50,855 nucleotides of DNA from Sulfuritalea sp. (GTDB taxonomy: Bacteria > Pseudomonadota > Gammaproteobacteria > Burkholderiales > Rhodocyclaceae), in contig JADJFK010000018.1 in NCBI GenBank assembly GCA_016708585.1, forward strand, positions 1 through 50,855, given 5' to 3'. Both the position numbers and the translations under genes were made by a program. Positions within the stretch are counted from its first letter, which is position 1, and every line of letters starts with the position of its first letter. Below, one piece after another: positions 12,776 through 19,685 of the stretch. The notes beneath the pieces were generated by a model that saw only the letters and a program-made list of their open reading frames with translations, was not told where the DNA came from and searched no databases.

Positions 12776-13188
12776 GTGAGTGTCCCGCCAGTGAAGGCAT
12801 GGGTGATGTCTACGTTCTCGACGGGATAGTTGCTGTAGGTCAGCAGCACGACTTCAAGAACGCCTGCTGTGAACGCATGGGTGATGTCCACGTTTTCCAC
12901 CAGCCCGTCGTCATAGGTCAGCAGCACGTCGGTCAGCACGCCGGCCGTGAAGGCGTGCGTGATGTCCACGCTCTCTGGCAGCCCGTCGTCGTAGCGGATC
13001 AGCACGTCCAGCAGCGCCCCGCCAGTCAGCGCGTGCGTGATGTCTACGTTGCCAGGTTCCCACAGATACATCTGCCCCCCGGTGATCGCATGGGTGATGT
13101 CCACGAACTCCAGCGTCATCACCGGGTACAGGTCGCCAGTCAGCTTCAAGGTGGCCTTGAAGCGGTACGGGTCGATCAGGAAGTCCAT
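12772..13188 (-). CDS. Repeat protein with five VDITHA motifs
   Basis: This 138-residue protein consists mainly of a repeat of about 26 residues. VDITHA occurs five times (FVDITHAITGG, NVDITHALTGG, SVDITHAFTAG, NVDITHAFTAG, NVDITHAFTGG), each followed by a strand such as VLTDVLLTYDDGL. The N terminus MDFLIDPYRFKATLKLTGDL is unique. The DNA of the repeats is also similar, showing recent duplication. It overlaps the next gene by ATGA. It lies among tail genes, so a beta-solenoid-like tail or decoration part is plausible. I know no family with this repeat. Confidence 0.7.
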   Translation of the reverse strand: MDFLIDPYRFKATLKLTGDLYPVMTLEFVDITHAITGGQMYLWEPGNVDITHALTGGALLDVLIRYDDGLPESVDITHAFTAGVLTDVLLTYDDGLVENVDITHAFTAGVLEVVLLTYSNYPVENVDITHAFTGGTLT

Positions 13189-13194
13189 GCGTGC

Positions 13195-13698
13195 TCACGG
13201 CGCCGGCAGCAAAACGGAAATCGCACCAAGCATCGACACGATCAGGCCCTTGGCCCCGGCGCCAGCGGTGGTGATGGAGATCACGATCTCGGCATCGTCT
13301 GGGATCGACGTGATCGCCAGTTCGGCGGGAACCGCCGCGGTGGTGCTGGTTTCCTCGCCCTGGTCGATGGTGATCGGCACGGTCAGCAGCGGCGATCCGT
13401 TCACCGTCATGTCGATGGTCACGGCCCCGGAAACGCTGGGCTCCAGCAGCGAAGCCCGGACCTCGGTCAAGGTCAGTGCCCGCTGCACGCGGAAGTAGGC
13501 CGCCTCGGGCGTCACTTCGAGGTCGCTGGTCAGGTCCGAGCACGAAAGCTGGTACTTCGTGGCCCCGGTGAAGTCGCCGATCAGGTCGAAGCCGCGCTGG
13601 ATCAGGATGAACTCGTTCACCGCCGACCGGGCGCGCGCCAGGCTGCCGGCGAGGGCGTTGAACGCGCGCTGGTAGTAGGGGTTGCTCGGGGTCGGCAT
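13195..13698 (-). CDS. Hypothetical tail-region structural protein
   Basis: This 167-residue protein has an N-terminal helical part (YYQRAFNALAGSLARARSAV) and a beta-rich C-terminal domain (SGAVTIDMTVNGSPLLTVPI). It ends with a hydrophobic stretch GLIVSMLGAISVLLPAP. The start overlaps the stop of the large tail protein. Proteins of this size after a nozzle-like gene in podoviruses are often tail or head-tail components. No family is recognised. Confidence 0.55.
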   Translation of the reverse strand: MPTPSNPYYQRAFNALAGSLARARSAVNEFILIQRGFDLIGDFTGATKYQLSCSDLTSDLEVTPEAAYFRVQRALTLTEVRASLLEPSVSGAVTIDMTVNGSPLLTVPITIDQGEETSTTAAVPAELAITSIPDDAEIVISITTAGAGAKGLIVSMLGAISVLLPAP

Positions 13699-15737
13699 TA
13701 CCTGGCCAGCCTGCGAGGGGTGTAGGTCACGGTGGTGTTCTTCAGCGTGTGCGGCAGTTCAGTCGCAGACTCCGAGAACACCAGCAGCGAGACCGATCGG
13801 CCCTGCCCGTGGATGTCGAAGCGCAGCCGGCTCGAAGTGGTCACGTCCCAATAGGCCCGGTCCCAGCTTGCGAAGTCCCAGAACAGGCCCACGCCGTACT
13901 GGCGCTCTGAGTCCTGGGTGGACGGAACCCCGGTGTTGGCCAGGTCGGCCTCGGCATCCGAGAACTCGGCCGCCATGGAAATCTCGAACGCGCTCTCGGC
14001 CAGGACATCGGCTTCGGCCAGGCGGTACTGCTTGATGTACTGCGGCGAGCGCTGGTTCTGGCTGGACATGCGCATGTTCGCCGTCACCACGTCGCCGTCG
14101 AAGCTGCGGCCCACGTCGGCCTCAAGCACCCAGCCGGTGCTGTCACCCATGAAGACTCGGTACTCGCCGCTGATCTCGGCGCCGACTGCGCACTCGATCA
14201 CCCGCCCGTAGTCGCAGGGCATCCACTGCATCTGCTTCCCGGGGGTGCCGCACACGAACAGGCCGTCGTTGAAGAAGCAGCGGTAGGTGGTCTTGTTGTT
14301 GGCCAGCACCGAGCACTTGACGATGGCGCCTCGCACCAGCGGGTCGATCGGCCGGCTGAGACTGTTGTTCGAGAAGTTGCCGAACACGTCGGTCGGCGAG
14401 AACCGCATGAAGCCTTCGCGGTCGAACGTGATGGCAGCGGCCTCGACCTCGGCCGCGCTGAACGGTTGAGCCCCAGCCACGGCAGATGTCTGCACGAATC
14501 GCCACTCTCCGGCCGCGTTGGGTCCATACAGCACCCATGCGCTGTCCTGGCACAAGATCATGATGGCGCCATTGGACTCAGAGCCTGGCACCGAGATCAT
14601 GTTCGTGATCGTGTCGCCGACGCCAAGCTCGCCGGCACCGAGCACCGCAGACCACTGGTACGGCTGGCCAGGCACCGAATACTGGATGCTGGTCCTGAAG
14701 GCGTATCCCAGATAGCTCTGGTGCGCGACGACACAGGTGGCGCGGATCGCCCCCATGCCGGTGCTCAACGGCACGACGACGGTGCCGTCGAACTCCCATT
14801 CGGTGTTGATCCCGTCGCAGCAGTACAGGCGTCGAGTGCTCAGGCTGGCCGTGAAGCTGTAGACCACCGATGCCACCTTGCCGCCAGCGAACTGCGTGAT
14901 GGCTGACGCTGCTCCAAGCAGGTTGCAGACCCCGCCGCCAGCGGCAGCACCGGCCGCGAAGGTGCCGGCGATGGGCGCAATGATCAGCCGTCCCGCCGCG
15001 GTGCCGGCGGCCCAAGTTCCTGACTCCAGCACCACGCGCTTGACGGTGGCCGATGCGCCTCCTTGGGTCAGCGTCGAAGCCTCGGCGTACTCTGCCGATC
15101 CTCCGTTGAAACTGATCTGCGAGAACAGAGGAACTAGCGTCCATCCGCCGGAAGCCGACTTGTAGGTCTCCAAGTTGCCGGCGTTGGCGATCCAGCAGTA
15201 CACGACATCGTTCAGCACCGCCACGCCAAGGATCGGCCCACTCAGCCCGGCCGGCTTCAGGATGTCGGCGCGGTAGTCGTCGGCCGCCAGCGAAGCCAGT
15301 TCGTTGTCGGTGAACCCGTCGATGGTCGGCTGGTCCTCGGTGACGGTGCCAACCGGAGAACCGCCGACGTTCAGCACCTCGGTCGTAAACGGCGTCGCGC
15401 TGACCCGGGTCACGCCGACCTGGGTCGCGGTGACGTAGATCACCTTGCCGGTGGCGCCAGACGTGACACCAGTCACTGTATCGCCAAGCGATACACCCGT
15501 GAATCCGCCGGATGCTTCCAGCAGCACGTACTCGGCCAGGTGCGGCCGGAACCGGCCATCGAAGCGCTCGAACCCGCCGATGCGGCGATAGCCACCACCG
15601 AAGACTGCTTCGTAGTTGGACGCGAACCGGGCCGTGCCGAGCTTGGCATAGCCCGGTGGCGAGATCAGGTCGAGGCCGCCCCCCAGGACTACCGACTCTG
15701 GCGTTACGGGCACGGTCGGCATCCGGTCGGTGCGCAT
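13698..15737 (-). CDS. Large beta-rich tail protein (nozzle/stabilisation-like)
   Basis: From ATG 15737 (or 15722) this is about 679 residues. It opens with a short N-terminal strand and GGGLDLISPPGYAKLGTARF, then SNYEAVFGGGYRRIGGFERF. Repeated beta phrases follow, such as YLGYAFRTSIQYSVPGQPYQ, AIMILCQDSAWVLYGPNAAG and FNDGLFVCGTPGKQMQWMPC. This opening and the propeller-like repeats are typical of P22 gp10-like or SU10-like tail nozzle proteins, which close the short tail. It follows the adaptor gene immediately. The assignment is by pattern, so a generic tail protein remains possible. Confidence 0.65.
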   Translation of the reverse strand: MRTDRMPTVPVTPESVVLGGGLDLISPPGYAKLGTARFASNYEAVFGGGYRRIGGFERFDGRFRPHLAEYVLLEASGGFTGVSLGDTVTGVTSGATGKVIYVTATQVGVTRVSATPFTTEVLNVGGSPVGTVTEDQPTIDGFTDNELASLAADDYRADILKPAGLSGPILGVAVLNDVVYCWIANAGNLETYKSASGGWTLVPLFSQISFNGGSAEYAEASTLTQGGASATVKRVVLESGTWAAGTAAGRLIIAPIAGTFAAGAAAGGGVCNLLGAASAITQFAGGKVASVVYSFTASLSTRRLYCCDGINTEWEFDGTVVVPLSTGMGAIRATCVVAHQSYLGYAFRTSIQYSVPGQPYQWSAVLGAGELGVGDTITNMISVPGSESNGAIMILCQDSAWVLYGPNAAGEWRFVQTSAVAGAQPFSAAEVEAAAITFDREGFMRFSPTDVFGNFSNNSLSRPIDPLVRGAIVKCSVLANNKTTYRCFFNDGLFVCGTPGKQMQWMPCDYGRVIECAVGAEISGEYRVFMGDSTGWVLEADVGRSFDGDVVTANMRMSSQNQRSPQYIKQYRLAEADVLAESAFEISMAAEFSDAEADLANTGVPSTQDSERQYGVGLFWDFASWDRAYWDVTTSSRLRFDIHGQGRSVSLLVFSESATELPHTLKNTTVTYTPRRLAR

Positions 15738-15742
15738 GGTGC

Positions 15743-16432
15743 TCAGGCCAGCGGCATGGCCTCGATCATCATCGAGTCGGCTTGATCCACCAGCAGCGCG
15801 TCGAAGGTGACTTCGTAGTTCGCTGCCGCGCGGGCCAGCAGTTCCGGCGCCGCGTCGATCTTGGCCACTTCCATCAAGGCCCGCCAGACCAACACCCGAT
15901 GGTGCCTGGCCGGCATGTCGGGCTCGTCGGCATCGTCCACCAGTTCCACCGGCTCTGACTGGTAATCGGCCTTCAGGTTGTAGACGATGTTCGGCAGCGG
16001 CCCGACGCACATGCCTTCGGTCGGGCTGATGCTCCACGCCTGCGGGGCGGCGGCAGCCGGCGGCGAGTCGAGGAACATGCGCACGTAGTCGTCATAGTCC
16101 ACCCACAGCAGGCCCCACACAGCGGTCGGGTTCGTCGGGTCGTAGGCGCGAACGGTGTAGTCCTTCGCCTTCGGCCGCCACCAGCCGAAGTCGGTCAGCA
16201 GCAGGTCCGTGGCGGCGTCGTACTCGGTGTTGACGGTGTCCAGCGCCGCGTCCATGGTGCGGCGCATCCACTTCCAGCGCCGCGGCAGCATCTGGGTTTC
16301 GAGCCAGGCGTCGTTGATCGCATCGAACAGGCGCTGCTGCTCTCCCGTCGCCGAGACGATGGAGACAGGCCCGGTGCCGCTTCGCAGCGACTCCCGGTGC
16401 AGGCGTTGCGCCAGTTCGAGGAAGGTGCTCAC
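15743..16432 (-). CDS. Head-tail adaptor (SU10-type)
   Basis: This 229-residue protein has the opening FLELAQRLHRESLRSGTGPV, then GEQQRLFDAINDAWLETQML and RRWKWMRRTMDAALD. Later sections (WGLLWVDYDDYVRMFLDSPP, LKADYQSEPVELVDDADEPD) match adaptor proteins of podoviruses related to SU10 and N4-gp56 phages. The adaptor ring joins the portal to the tail nozzle. It lies directly upstream of the nozzle-like gene. Confidence is moderate to good. Confidence 0.7.
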   Translation of the reverse strand: MSTFLELAQRLHRESLRSGTGPVSIVSATGEQQRLFDAINDAWLETQMLPRRWKWMRRTMDAALDTVNTEYDAATDLLLTDFGWWRPKAKDYTVRAYDPTNPTAVWGLLWVDYDDYVRMFLDSPPAAAAPQAWSISPTEGMCVGPLPNIVYNLKADYQSEPVELVDDADEPDMPARHHRVLVWRALMEVAKIDAAPELLARAAANYEVTFDALLVDQADSMMIEAMPLA

Positions 16433-16716
16433 AGGGCGGCGATGACGGTGTACGGGAACCGCTTGCGGTCCACGGTGATCGTCTTCGACTGGTCATGCCG
16501 GTCGATCTCGTCCACGCCCAGCACGGCGTCATCGAGCCGGTTCAACACCGACTTGGGAACGTCCACGTTCTGCCCGCGCTCGATCTCGAAGTCGCCTTCC
16601 TCGCAGCCGCCGACGAAGATGCGGCGCGGCTCGTTGTCGTTGCCGAGCGAGACGTTGATGGTGAACCATCCCTTCTTGCGGGCGGCCTCGGACGGTGGCT
16701 TGCGGATGTCGGACAT
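16429..16716 (-). CDS. Hypothetical small structural-region protein
   Basis: Start ATG 16716 gives MSDIRKPPSEAARKKGWFTI and 95 residues. The centre is beta-rich (RIFVGGCEEGDFEIERGQNV), followed by DVPKSVLNRLDDAVLGVDE. Small proteins with 'V-P-K-S-V-L-x-x-L-x-D-A' occur beside capsid genes in several phages. They may be head-completion factors, but I cannot assign this one. It is coupled to the adaptor by ATGA overlap. Confidence 0.6.
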   Translation of the reverse strand: MSDIRKPPSEAARKKGWFTINVSLGNDNEPRRIFVGGCEEGDFEIERGQNVDVPKSVLNRLDDAVLGVDEIDRHDQSKTITVDRKRFPYTVIAAL

Positions 16717-16738
16717 GCGTGAACTCCAGGGATTGAGG

Positions 16739-16758
16739 CCCCGGGCCGAAGCCCGGGG
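16739..16758 (-). other. Stable UUCG tetraloop hairpin between genes
   Basis: On the minus strand an 8-bp GC stem (CCCCGGGC/GCCCGGGG) closes a TTCG loop preceded by C and followed by G, the very stable C(UUCG)G fold. No U run follows, so it is not a clean terminator. It lies between the genes at 16781 and 16716 and may protect or attenuate the message. Confidence 0.6.
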
Positions 16759-16780
16759 ACAAGGTTGCCGTCCCGTGGGG

Positions 16781-17320
16781 TTACGGGTTGGCGGACGGCA
16801 GGCAGGACAAGGTGTAGAACGTCGAGGTGACGTTTGCCGCATCGAACTCGGTCGTCGCCGGAACGAACGTCGTCGCACCCGTGACCACCTTGATCATCCC
16901 GAACGGCGCCACACCGGCCGGCAGCGGAGGCACGTTGCCGTCACCCTCGGCGTAGCCGGCGCCATTGGCGATCGGCTGGCCGTCGTAGGTGCCCTGGACC
17001 ACAGTCACCGTGCTGGCCGCGTTGATCGTCACCACGTAGTACACGGTGGTGGACGCCGGCTGGGTATAGAAACCCGTGCGGCCTGACGGTTGCAGGTAGC
17101 CTGCCTCGGAGGTCGGCAGATGCGAGGCGGCCGTGGCCACCAGTGCCGTAGAGGTCTGCGCGCCCAGGTTGTAGATGATGCCGTCGATGGTGCATTCCGC
17201 GGCGGCAGACGTGTTGATCGCTGCCTTGGACGTGCCGATGGCGAGGATCGGGCGCGAGTTGCAGCGGTTGCCGAGAAGACTGCGAACGGGGCCGCTGGAG
17301 ACTTGCTTGAGACTGGACAT
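16781..17320 (-). CDS. Putative capsid-associated structural protein
   Basis: This 179-residue beta-rich protein begins MSSLKQVSSGPVRSLLGNRC. It continues with many Thr/Ala/Val strands (ASTTVYYVVTINAASTVTVV). It contains PPLPAGVAPFGMIKVVTGAT, a phrase shaped like decoration or head-fibre proteins that follow capsid genes. The ATG is preceded by AAAGGAAATCACC. It lies directly after the major capsid gene. Exact role not shown. Confidence 0.6.
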   Translation of the reverse strand: MSSLKQVSSGPVRSLLGNRCNSRPILAIGTSKAAINTSAAAECTIDGIIYNLGAQTSTALVATAASHLPTSEAGYLQPSGRTGFYTQPASTTVYYVVTINAASTVTVVQGTYDGQPIANGAGYAEGDGNVPPLPAGVAPFGMIKVVTGATTFVPATTEFDAANVTSTFYTLSCLPSANP

Positions 17321-17338
17321 GGTGATTTCCTTTCGAGT

Positions 17339-17359
17339 GCGCCCGGACTGACCGGGCGC
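17339..17359 (-). other. Intergenic hairpin after the major capsid gene
   Basis: The stem GCGCCCGG/CCGGGCGC has a five-base loop and lies between the capsid stop and the next ribosome binding site (AAGGAA). There is no U tract. It may act as an mRNA stabiliser or weak attenuator that lets capsid be made in excess. Confidence 0.5.
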
Positions 17360-17391
17360 GGTTTCAGGTTGATGGGTTCAGTTCAAGCGGC

Positions 17392-18414
17392 TTACTGCGC
17401 CACTCCGGCCTCGATGCGCACCATGAATGCGTCATTGAGGATGCACGCCGTCGAGTACATCTTGAAGCCCACATGCCCGCGCTGGCCGAGCACGTCGGAG
17501 TCGCTGGGCTTGGGGTTGATCACGATGGGCGTCACGCTATTCGCGCCGGCCAGCGAGACCGTGGCGTAGGCGTCCATGCCGACGATGATGATCGGGTACA
17601 CGTCGCCGACACCAGCGCCCGTGCCGCCGTTGGTCAGGATGACCGACTGCGAGCCCGTGGTGGTGGCCGCTGCCAGCCACGGCGCGTAGAGCGTCGAGGA
17701 CAGGAAACGGATGTCGCGGTAGCTGCCCATCTCGTTGGGCATCAGGGGCGTGTAGCTGCCGTACTCGCTGGGGGTCTTGAACGCCTTGGCGCCGCCGGTC
17801 TCGGTCAGGCTTTCGAGGTCGGTCTGCAGGTCCGGGTGGCAGAAGGCGATGTAGCCCGGGCGCACCGGGGTCGTGCCCACCTTGTCGGTGCCGGCCAGCA
17901 TGCGCGTGACCAGCTTGGCGTTCTGGCGCTTCAGTTGGCGAATCGCGCGGTTCAGGGCCGACGTGTCGATCTTGGCCGCGACCGTGATGCGCGAGGTGGC
18001 AGAGCCGGAGTACAGCACGTTGGTGCCGGCCTTCAGCACGTTGTAGCAGACCGACTCCATGGTCTGCCCGGCCACTTCGCCCATGACCTCTGCGTACTCG
18101 GACAGGACCGGGTCTTCGTGGGTGTCGGCGATCACGTCGCTGATCTGCACTCGCCGGCCGTACTGCGCCAGCGTGGCGGTCACGTCCGTCGCGTTGATCA
18201 CGTCGGCGGCCGGCGTGACGCCTTCCACCAGCGCGGTCGTGCTCGGGGCGAAGCCGTTGTAGCGGCGGAACTTGACCACGTTGGTCTTGTTCTTGGGGAT
18301 GGGCTGCTGCTGGCCAAAGCGGCTCATGCACATCGAAGGCAGGGCGCGCTCCAGCATCTTCGCCGCGGCAAAGGCTGCAGTCCGGGGGGTGATGTCACCG
18401 TAGACGGAACTCAT
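17392..18414 (-). CDS. N4-gp56-type major capsid protein
   Basis: This 340-residue protein builds the head shell. The opening RTAAFAAAKMLERALPSMCM and SRFGQQQPIPKNKTNVVKFR, with R-R-Y close behind, are characteristic of the N4 gp56-like capsid family. Other hallmarks are TLAQYGRRVQISDVIADTHE, GYIAFCHPDLQTDLESL and the late GQRGHVGFKMYSTACILNDA. Length fits the family. The scaffold gene lies 20 bases upstream in the same direction, with AAGGAAAGAGATC before the ATG. Confidence 0.9.
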   Translation of the reverse strand: MSSVYGDITPRTAAFAAAKMLERALPSMCMSRFGQQQPIPKNKTNVVKFRRYNGFAPSTTALVEGVTPAADVINATDVTATLAQYGRRVQISDVIADTHEDPVLSEYAEVMGEVAGQTMESVCYNVLKAGTNVLYSGSATSRITVAAKIDTSALNRAIRQLKRQNAKLVTRMLAGTDKVGTTPVRPGYIAFCHPDLQTDLESLTETGGAKAFKTPSEYGSYTPLMPNEMGSYRDIRFLSSTLYAPWLAAATTTGSQSVILTNGGTGAGVGDVYPIIIVGMDAYATVSLAGANSVTPIVINPKPSDSDVLGQRGHVGFKMYSTACILNDAFMVRIEAGVAQ

Positions 18415-18434
18415 GATCTCTTTCCTTCAGGCCG

Positions 18435-19328
18435 TCAGGCCCGCTTGAGCGCTTGCGTGAACAACTGGAAGTTGCCCTCGAAGTCGTCAGCCGCCGGGCC
18501 GGAAGGCGGGCGCTGGTTTCCTCGCGGGGCAACTCCGGCCGCCATGCGAAGGCGCTCGGTGTTGGGGTTGGCTGCCGGCGCAGATGGCGCCGCCGCCGTG
18601 ATGGGTTTGCCCTTGGCCGCGTAGTACAGGGTCAGCACGCTCGCGCTGTCCTGCGCAGTCTTGGCCGTCTCGAAGATTTCAACGATCTGGCGAGGTTGTT
18701 CCTTCAGCCAGCCGTCGAAGTCCGGGGTCTTGATGTCCTCCCGCCAGGCCGGTGAGAAGCGCTGGTCCAGCGCATTCCACACAGCTTCGTGCTGCTGGCG
18801 TTCTTCGCGCGCCACGATCGGGTCGAGCCCGGCCTTGGCTTGCGTGGCGACCTGCTCGGTCTGATCCAGGCGCTTGCGTAGCTCTGTGACGGTGGACTCA
18901 AGGCCCGCGGTCACGGCTCGAACACGTTTCTGGACGGCAGCTTCGAGGTCTGGAGCGTTGGCAAGCACGTCCGCCTCGTCGGTGGCAGGGGCGGCGGCGG
19001 GCGCGGCTTTCGCGGCGTCCAGCGCGTCGAGCCTCTGACGCATCTCGGCGATCATGGACTGGAGCTTGTTGTTCTCCTGGGCAAACGCTGAGATTCGGTT
19101 CGCTGACGAACGCTCGCGGTGAAGGGCTTCCTTCACCTGGCGCTGCAGTTCATCGACCGATGGCGGAGCGGCTTCCGGCTTGGGCTCGGGCGCGGCCGGC
19201 GCACTTGGCGCGGGCGGTGCTGTCGCCGCTACCGGCTCAGGAGCGGCCGGGGCTTCCGCTTGCGGCGGGGCCTCGGGCTGCTTGCTGAACTCGGCGAATG
19301 CGGCGTCGAACTGGTCGGTGTCTTCCAC
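18435..19328 (-). CDS. Capsid scaffolding protein
   Basis: This 297-residue acidic protein has a Pro/Ala-rich N terminus (QPEAPPQAEAPAAPEPVAAT), then a long coiled coil (VDELQRQVKEALHRERSSAN; TVTELRKRLDQTEQVATQAK). A C-terminal basic end, FQLFTQALKRA, is suited to bind capsid. Layout and position immediately upstream of the major capsid gene are those of head scaffolds, which fill the procapsid and leave. No protease motif is visible. A likely promoter motif lies about 90 bases upstream. Confidence 0.8.
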   Translation of the reverse strand: MEDTDQFDAAFAEFSKQPEAPPQAEAPAAPEPVAATAPPAPSAPAAPEPKPEAAPPSVDELQRQVKEALHRERSSANRISAFAQENNKLQSMIAEMRQRLDALDAAKAAPAAAPATDEADVLANAPDLEAAVQKRVRAVTAGLESTVTELRKRLDQTEQVATQAKAGLDPIVAREERQQHEAVWNALDQRFSPAWREDIKTPDFDGWLKEQPRQIVEIFETAKTAQDSASVLTLYYAAKGKPITAAAPSAPAANPNTERLRMAAGVAPRGNQRPPSGPAADDFEGNFQLFTQALKRA

Positions 19329-19414
19329 GGTTTCTCCTGACGGCGTGCTGCTCGCAGAGGCGGTCGCGCGTTGCTGGTGCGCGCAGTTTCGGAGTGCACA
19401 ATCCGCTTGTCACG

Positions 19415-19436
19415 CTGCGCATACTCGGCGGGGCAG
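19415..19436 (-). promoter_or_regulatory. Conserved intergenic motif upstream of scaffold/capsid
   Basis: On the minus strand this reads CTGCCCCG then CCGAGTATGCGCAG. A near copy lies at 40812-40834 ahead of the portal gene. Both sit roughly 90-100 bases upstream of a main structural gene, in gaps without minus-strand coding. A phage late promoter or regulator site is the simplest reading. It does not match standard sigma70 boxes. Confidence 0.45.
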
Positions 19437-19445
19437 GAGAGACCC

Positions 19446-19685
19446 TTGCTCGGATGGCTCGGTCTGGTGATGATCTGCAGCGTCTTCGCAGCCGGCGCGG
19501 TGTTCCTGCTGGCCGAACTGCTGGGCTTCGATGCCGTCGCCACCGCCGCCGGCTACGCCATGGTGCCGGCGACGGTGTTCTTCCTCGCGCTGCTGATCGT
19601 CGTCGTGGCCGGCGGCGCGGCTACTGCAGTGCGGGCTCTGCTTTGCGCTCCGGTGCGCGCATGGCGGCGTCGTAGGCGCGGTTGA
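19446..19685 (+). CDS. Possible plus-strand small membrane protein
   Basis: In the 290-base gap upstream of the scaffold gene a plus-strand frame starts at TTG 19446, six bases after AGGAGA. It encodes about 79 residues with two hydrophobic helices (LGLVMICSVFAAGAVFLLAE; ATVFFLALLIVVVAGGAATA). A basic tail (APVRAWRRRRRG) follows, a class II holin-like shape. Most of it is not opposite a minus-strand gene. Its last 65 bases overlap the 3' end of the polyvalent protein on the other strand. It could still be a chance frame. Confidence 0.4.
   Translation: MLGWLGLVMICSVFAAGAVFLLAELLGFDAVATAAGYAMVPATVFFLALLIVVVAGGAATAVRALLCAPVRAWRRRRRG

Noticed and set aside
12780..13190. CRISPR-like array from the regular repeats
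   Set aside because: Repeats are coding, imperfect and spaced by similar rather than unique sequence. They belong to the VDITHA protein.
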